Source: Margaritispora aquatica (Eukaryota > Ascomycota > Leotiomycetes > Helotiales > Discinellaceae). From it: 64,000 nt of DNA. The position numbers were made by a program, and so were the translations under genes. The stretch lies in the NCBI GenBank assembly GCA_007644065.1, contig VJWN01000001.1, positions 634,340 to 698,339 on the forward strand, read 5' to 3'. The notes under the pieces were generated by a model. The model made no database searches. It had not been told where the DNA came from and saw only the letters and a list, made by a program, of their open reading frames with translations. Below are positions 59,543-64,000 of this stretch, piece by piece (within the stretch, counting starts at the first letter, position 1; each line of letters opens with the position of its first letter).

Positions 59543-60065
59543 GTGAGTGAGTAGGTGACTGGCATGTGATGGGAGAAGAGGGGGATGGGGACCTAAGCGA
59601 GTGGCCGAGTTTTGCAGGATAGGGATCGGTTTGTGTGTTCTTGTATATACTTATAACTTCTTGGATATATCGTCATGCACAAAGAATGCAGCAATTGACA
59701 TAACGCTCATGATACTCGCTGTGCAGATGTGATATTTTGTATCGATGGAATGCAGGTCCGTTCCGTCGTAGATGCCATGCCGTTGTTGTCTCTTGTTACG
59801 TGAATCTGAAAATTGTCCTCCTTCCATACGGCGAGCAGTAGGGCTAGGAATGTATTGGTGTGTATAGGCAGGCAGCTTTGCTTGTTTGGTTGAGATACTT
59901 CCTTTCGATTCTGCGTGTATGATGGATGTAGGGAGGTAGAGTGATGTTTTGTTGTGCGTGGTTTACGAGGAGTCATGAGGGTGGGATGTGAGTAGGTAAT
60001 ATTAAAGAAAAATTGAAAGTAGTTGAGGATGAGATCATGTGAAAATAGTTGAAAGGATGTGTGAC

Positions 60066-60304
60066 GGGCAGGGATTTGGGCAGAAACGACAGAAGCAAGA
60101 AGCGACAGGAAAATGGCAACAGAGAGACCAAAGAACGAAGCGAAGGCGAACACGGTACGAGTAATAGTCCAAATTAAGCGAGCAGGGTCGACATCTATTC
60201 AAGTGCATCCAATTTAGAACAAGGGTGGTGTGTTTAGAATCAAATATATTCTAACATTATCCTGGTATCATCAACTCATATGCTACATGCATTACCCAAC
60301 CCAT
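60066..60304 (-). other. Orphan hydrophobic exon candidate
   Basis: On the minus strand an open frame beginning at a TAG acceptor (exon from 60194) encodes VDPARLIWTITRTVFAFA, then SFFGLSVAIFLSLLASVVSA: a membrane span or late signal sequence with a very protein-like pattern. A possible first exon is ATG G at 60304-60301 (donor GTTGGG), giving MDVDPARLIW. The frame stays open to 59707, but the downstream part looks non-coding. The start would lie only ~45 bp after the permease stop, which argues against an independent gene. It may be a relict or an unrecognised small membrane protein. Confidence 0.28.
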
Positions 60305-60349
60305 CAAAAGCACATCACATCATACAGAAACCCCCATCTATCTATCCGT

Positions 60350-62353
60350 CTAAAACAGATTACCAATAGTGAGTCTATAAACCTTCTCGAGCTTCGTCTC
60401 AGGCATGCCCTTCTTCTCAGCCTCAGCAGCCAACCACTCCTGCTCCTCACGATCGATGCGATCCTTGCCACTGTACAGATCCGCATCCTCAGGCTTGATA
60501 AAGCTCGTCTTCATGATGAACTTGTATCCCAAGAACATGATGATGTACAGCGGGATACCCAGGTACGTAGTGATGAAGGTGGATGAGTCGAACTTCGGGT
60601 GCGAGCCCTTAGCCGCACCGTGCTTGTACGTGAAGAGCGCGAAGCCCTTGAAGAAGGCGATCAGGATGCTGAAGATCAGTGCACCGACGGAACCCCACAT
60701 GCCGAGGGGAGCGACGTATGCGAGTGCGGAGTCGGGGATGTTCTGGGCACGGCGAGCGCGCACGAAGAAGATGTGCGAGATCAAGATGGAGATCCAGGTG
60801 AGGAGACCGAACATCGTGACCAGGTTGATGAAGTAACCGAACACGATGTTCGATGAAGTGCTAACGCTCAGGAAGGCAAGGAGGCAGAATGCAACAGACA
60901 GACCGAGAGCGTAGATGGGTACACCACGTTTATCGGTACGGGTGAAGAACTTGGGAGCCTTGCCCTCGTGAGCGAGACCGTAAAGGGTTCGGGAAGCGAT
61001 GTAGAGATCTGAATTTGCTGCCGAGAAGACGAAAATCAAAACAGCTCCGTTGAGAACGGGGGCCAAGTTCTTGATTCCGGAAAGTTTAATCGCAGTGACG
61101 AAGGGTGATGCAGAGGCACTAGTTTTCTCCTTGTTGGCTGCAATGAGATCCTTAGAGTTCCATGGAACAAGCATTCCCAAGAGGAAGACTAATACAACAT
61201 AGAAAAGCAAAATTCGGTAAAAGGTGAGCTTGATGGCACGGGGAATGACACGACGAGGATTGGCAGCTTCTCCGACTGTAACACCTACAAGCTCGGTTCC
61301 GAGGTAAGCGAAGACGGCTGTGGTGAAGGTCGACCAAACTGCGAGGAATCTTCCTGCTGCACCAGCTGCGATAAATAATTAATAAACTGCTTAGGAGATG
61401 CTAGAAACCATGGCGCAACTTACTCAAAATATATGGCTTGAAAGCTCCTGGATCTTTCCAGAATTCGAAGCCTCTTACATGGTGATCTGGGCCACCTCCG
61501 CAAACAATAATCAAACTGAGCAAGATCAAGGCGAGAATGACCAGAACCTTGATCGAAGATAGCCAGAATTCGAATTCTCCGAAGAATCTTACTCCGAAGT
61601 AGTTGATCAGAACAATCACCACAAGGAAGACAGCAATGAATACACCTGGGTTAACCTTGTCACGCGACACCCAGTATTGGAGGACAATAGAGGCTGCAGT
61701 CAAGTTGTTTGGTGTAACAATAATGTACTATAAATTGGGTCAGCTCTTCGCTTCGTAAACTTCGAGCTAGGGTGCTGAATCGATTCAGGTGCAGGAGATA
61801 AATCTTGCCCCCAATCTATTCGGCTGAAGGGAGACAAAGTGTTACGAACCTTGAACCAATAGTTCCATCCGAGAGAGAAACCTAAGGCAGGATCCACGAA
61901 TCTAGTCGCATAACCAGTGAAACCAGAAGGCAGTGGAAGCCAGGCTGCCATCTGCATCTGTTAGCATAGCCTCCTAAATACTAGGATTAGTGCAACATTG
62001 CATACCTCGCCCAGAGCAGCCATAACCAAGAAACACAAGAATCCAACCAGGGTGTATCCAATGAGCAATGGAGCTGGTCCAGCCTGAGCTAGGGCTTTTC
62101 CACTGTATCATATTAGCTCACCCATACCCAACCGGTCAATATCCAGATTTACTCACGTTCCAATAATCAAACCAGTTCCGATAGCTCCACCGATAGCAAT
62201 CATAGTGATTTGTCTTGCTGAGAGTCCACGATGGAGGTGATGGTGGGAATCCTCCTCTTGAAACTCTCCTGCGGGTAAAACACCAACTTCTGGCGAGTAG
62301 CCCTTTCGCTCCGGAGAGCCATCCGAAGAGTGCTCATGCTTGTAGTCGGCCAT
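60350..62353 (-). CDS. Amino acid permease, Dip5-like (APC/YAT family)
   Basis: Proton-coupled amino-acid importer of the plasma membrane. Exons 62157-62353, 62006-62102, 61850-61951, 61424-61727 and 60350-61365 give 571 aa. After a charged ~45-residue tail comes LSARQITMIAIGGAIGTGLI, the substrate-binding TM1 signature. GEMAAWLPLPSGFTGYATRF marks TM3, and FSAANSDLYIASRTLYGLAH the loop of TM8. The tail ends MPETKLEKVYRLTIGNLF. For intron 2 two CAG acceptors six bases apart are possible; the second is chosen because the first lies right after the branch site CTAAC. Intron 3 is long (122 nt). Resemblance is to acidic/dicarboxylic amino-acid permeases, but substrate range is not provable from sequence. 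Confidence 0.92.
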
Positions 62354-64000
62354 TGTTCAGAATCCAACGGTCAGTAGCGGTTGATCAAGACTGACAAGAA
62401 GATGTAAGCAACTTAGAAGACAAGAGAGCCGTTGCCAGAAGGGATCTGGGGAAGTTATAGAAAAGCAACATTCCCTACATCCAGCCCCAGCCCCACTGCA
62501 CGTCGATATTGCGGGAGTATGCAGTTGACCTAGCGAGCCCAGTCAGTCCAATCTGTTCAATCTGTCCAGTCGTTCCAGTGGTGCTACCTTGTCACCTTCC
62601 CTATCAGATAGGTGGCACGCACCAGGCTGGCTCTTTGTGTGCTCTTTGCTGGTTCCCTCGTGCCTCGACTGCTTTCAACTCCTTGTAAGCCGGGCAATTC
62701 GCTGGGCGCCCAGAGATGTCTTATCAGTAGCGCATCCATAGCTCGGTGTGCGCGAAAATGTTGCGATTTCAGTGCAAATTGGTCACGACACGCCACAATA
62801 CCAAGGCGCTAGAAGGTCCAGAGAGTGTGAGAAACCCTGACAAACTCTCCAGAGTACCTTGCAAATTTTGCAATGGGAAGTAAGCCCGAGGCTTTCCGGC
62901 CAGGTGCATCGAGGGTCTGAACGATTGGCGTTTTGTTCTGTCGTAGGAATTGGTGGTTGGATAGATCGAAGCAAGGTTAAAGGATGGCGTTGAGCTTGAG
63001 GTCGACTGGTCAGTAATATGTATGATTCTTGTGCTGTCCATGCTTAAGGTCTCAGCCCAGATGTGAAATGCGACGGGAAAACACCACAGCCGCGCAGCTA
63101 ATTTCAGCCATCACAGCTTGTTCTCACATCAGATCCTCACAACCTCACAGCCTTGGCTTGATTCCCGATGCCATGTCAAATAATAGTAATATTACTCCAT
63201 ACCACACCTTTCGAACTTTCGAACTTTCGCCTGTCGCTTGTTGAATTATTGGGAATTGAAAGGTCGTCAGCGTCGGCCTTTGCTCGTAGATGTCTAGCCC
63301 AAAGAAGACCTTGTCTCCTGATAACCGACAGTAGTGTCCTTGTACAGGACAAATAACTAAACTCTCTCTCCACGTCAAATCTGCCTCGGCCAATTGCAGC
63401 CTCAAACACACGAGTAAACACTCCACAATGCACCTAAATAAGCTTGGTTTCCTGGGCATGGTGATATCTCTGCTAGCACCATGGTGATCTTACCATTATC
63501 TGTCAGTAACGGCTTCTTGATTCTTGAAATGCATCTTGAGAACTCTTCCAAATATTAGTCGTTCCTTCGAGTCCCCACTTCAAAGCCGTGAGCAGGTGCG
63601 GGGAATGAGACAACTCTGCCCAGTGGGGTGTTAGTGGCTCATATAATAATAGGCCTAGGAGTTTTTAGTCTCGAGACTCGTACTGAATGATCTGCTTTTG
63701 CACGCAATAATTGATCTCGGTCCGAACAACAGGATCATCGTTATCTTTGAAGCGAGTCGTTCGAGACATATTTGCCTCCCAATATATTGCTTTGAGAAAG
63801 GTTTCAAATCTTGGCGGAAACTGCATCATTCTTTTTCCTCCAAACCTTGCGTGAAGTCATCAAAGAGACTTTCGCGCTGGGGCATTTCCTAACCAAGCTG
63901 TCTTGCTTCAATTGCTGTATCTTGCTCCCATCATTCACACTGAATTATAACTTTCTAGTGGAGGTTGCTTCTCAATTCTGCCATGTTTCCCCTTGCTATG
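62354..64000. other. Permease upstream region, no gene seen
   Basis: 1.65 kb of intergenic DNA to the window edge. It contains the paired GATA motif at 62601-62611 and a small direct repeat of TTTCGAAC near 63209-63225. No reading frame on either strand is convincing. Confidence 0.45.
62601..62611. promoter_or_regulatory. Paired inverted GATA motifs upstream of the permease
   Basis: CTATCAGATAG holds two overlapping HGATAR sites in opposite orientation, 248 bp before the permease start. AreA/Nit2-type GATA activators bind closely spaced GATA pairs at nitrogen-regulated permease genes in ascomycetes. Function here is inferred from position. Confidence 0.4.

Noticed and set aside
59707..60153. 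148-codon minus-strand frame beginning MFAFASFF
   Set aside because: It starts at GTG rather than ATG and only its first third looks coding; the possible exon is reported separately as an orphan exon.

Overview
The window is nuclear DNA from a filamentous ascomycete (Pezizomycotina). The evidence is many genes split by 45-120 nt GT-AG introns with CTAAC/CTNAC-like branch sites, about 1 gene per 2.3 kb on both strands with no operons, and gene families with fungal architecture (two-exon DHA1 transporter, mitochondrial aconitase 2, But2-type secreted protein, UPF0662/DUF2408, Cut8/Sts1, Dsd1 desaturase). AT-rich spacers and protein style fit Leotiomycetes, but that placement is an inference. 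I rebuilt exon structures by hand from splice signals. Every spliced CDS reported here as a recognised gene has a total coding length divisible by three and family motifs that run across the junctions.

Layout. 1-2.6 kb: mitochondrial-type serine hydroxymethyltransferase. 2.6-7.9 kb: a 5.3 kb gene-poor AT-rich stretch between two convergent 3' ends. 7.9-16.6 kb: DHA1 MFS transporter (-), OTU deubiquitinase (+), TPMT-fold methyltransferase (-), short-chain dehydrogenase (+), aconitase family protein (-). 16.6-24.2 kb: a large low-complexity RGG protein (+) and sphingolipid delta-4 desaturase (+). 25.8-33.2 kb: VAP/Scs2 (-), UBA-zinc finger-UBX protein (+), Rad52 (-), Cut8/Sts1 (-). 33.2-36.6 kb: 3 kb without a clear gene. 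36.7-44.3 kb: two weak hypothetical genes, a YciI-domain protein, a secreted But2-type protein (-), ribosomal stalk protein P1 (-), a DUF2408 protein. 45.1-56.3 kb: hypothetical acidic protein, Pex19 (-), Ubc9, asparagine synthetase, mitochondrial porin, J-protein (-), methionine aminopeptidase 2. 57.2-62.4 kb: secreted Ser/Thr/Ala-rich protein and a Dip5-type amino acid permease (-). 62.4-64 kb: permease upstream region.

The genes are mostly housekeeping and do not form a pathway cluster. Several are divergent pairs with short shared promoters: transporter/OTU, methyltransferase/SDR, VAP/UBX, P1/DUF2408, Pex19/Ubc9, J-protein/MetAP2. There is no secondary-metabolite cluster, transposon, rRNA, convincing tRNA or CRISPR array. 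The more interesting items are small or regulatory: a spliced 70-aa ORF, an orphan hydrophobic exon, a spliced upstream ORF on the RGG gene, a cryptic 23-nt exon in porin, a Gcn4-type site before asparagine synthetase, an MCB-type site before RAD52 and a paired GATA site before the permease. I found no clear new biological system.
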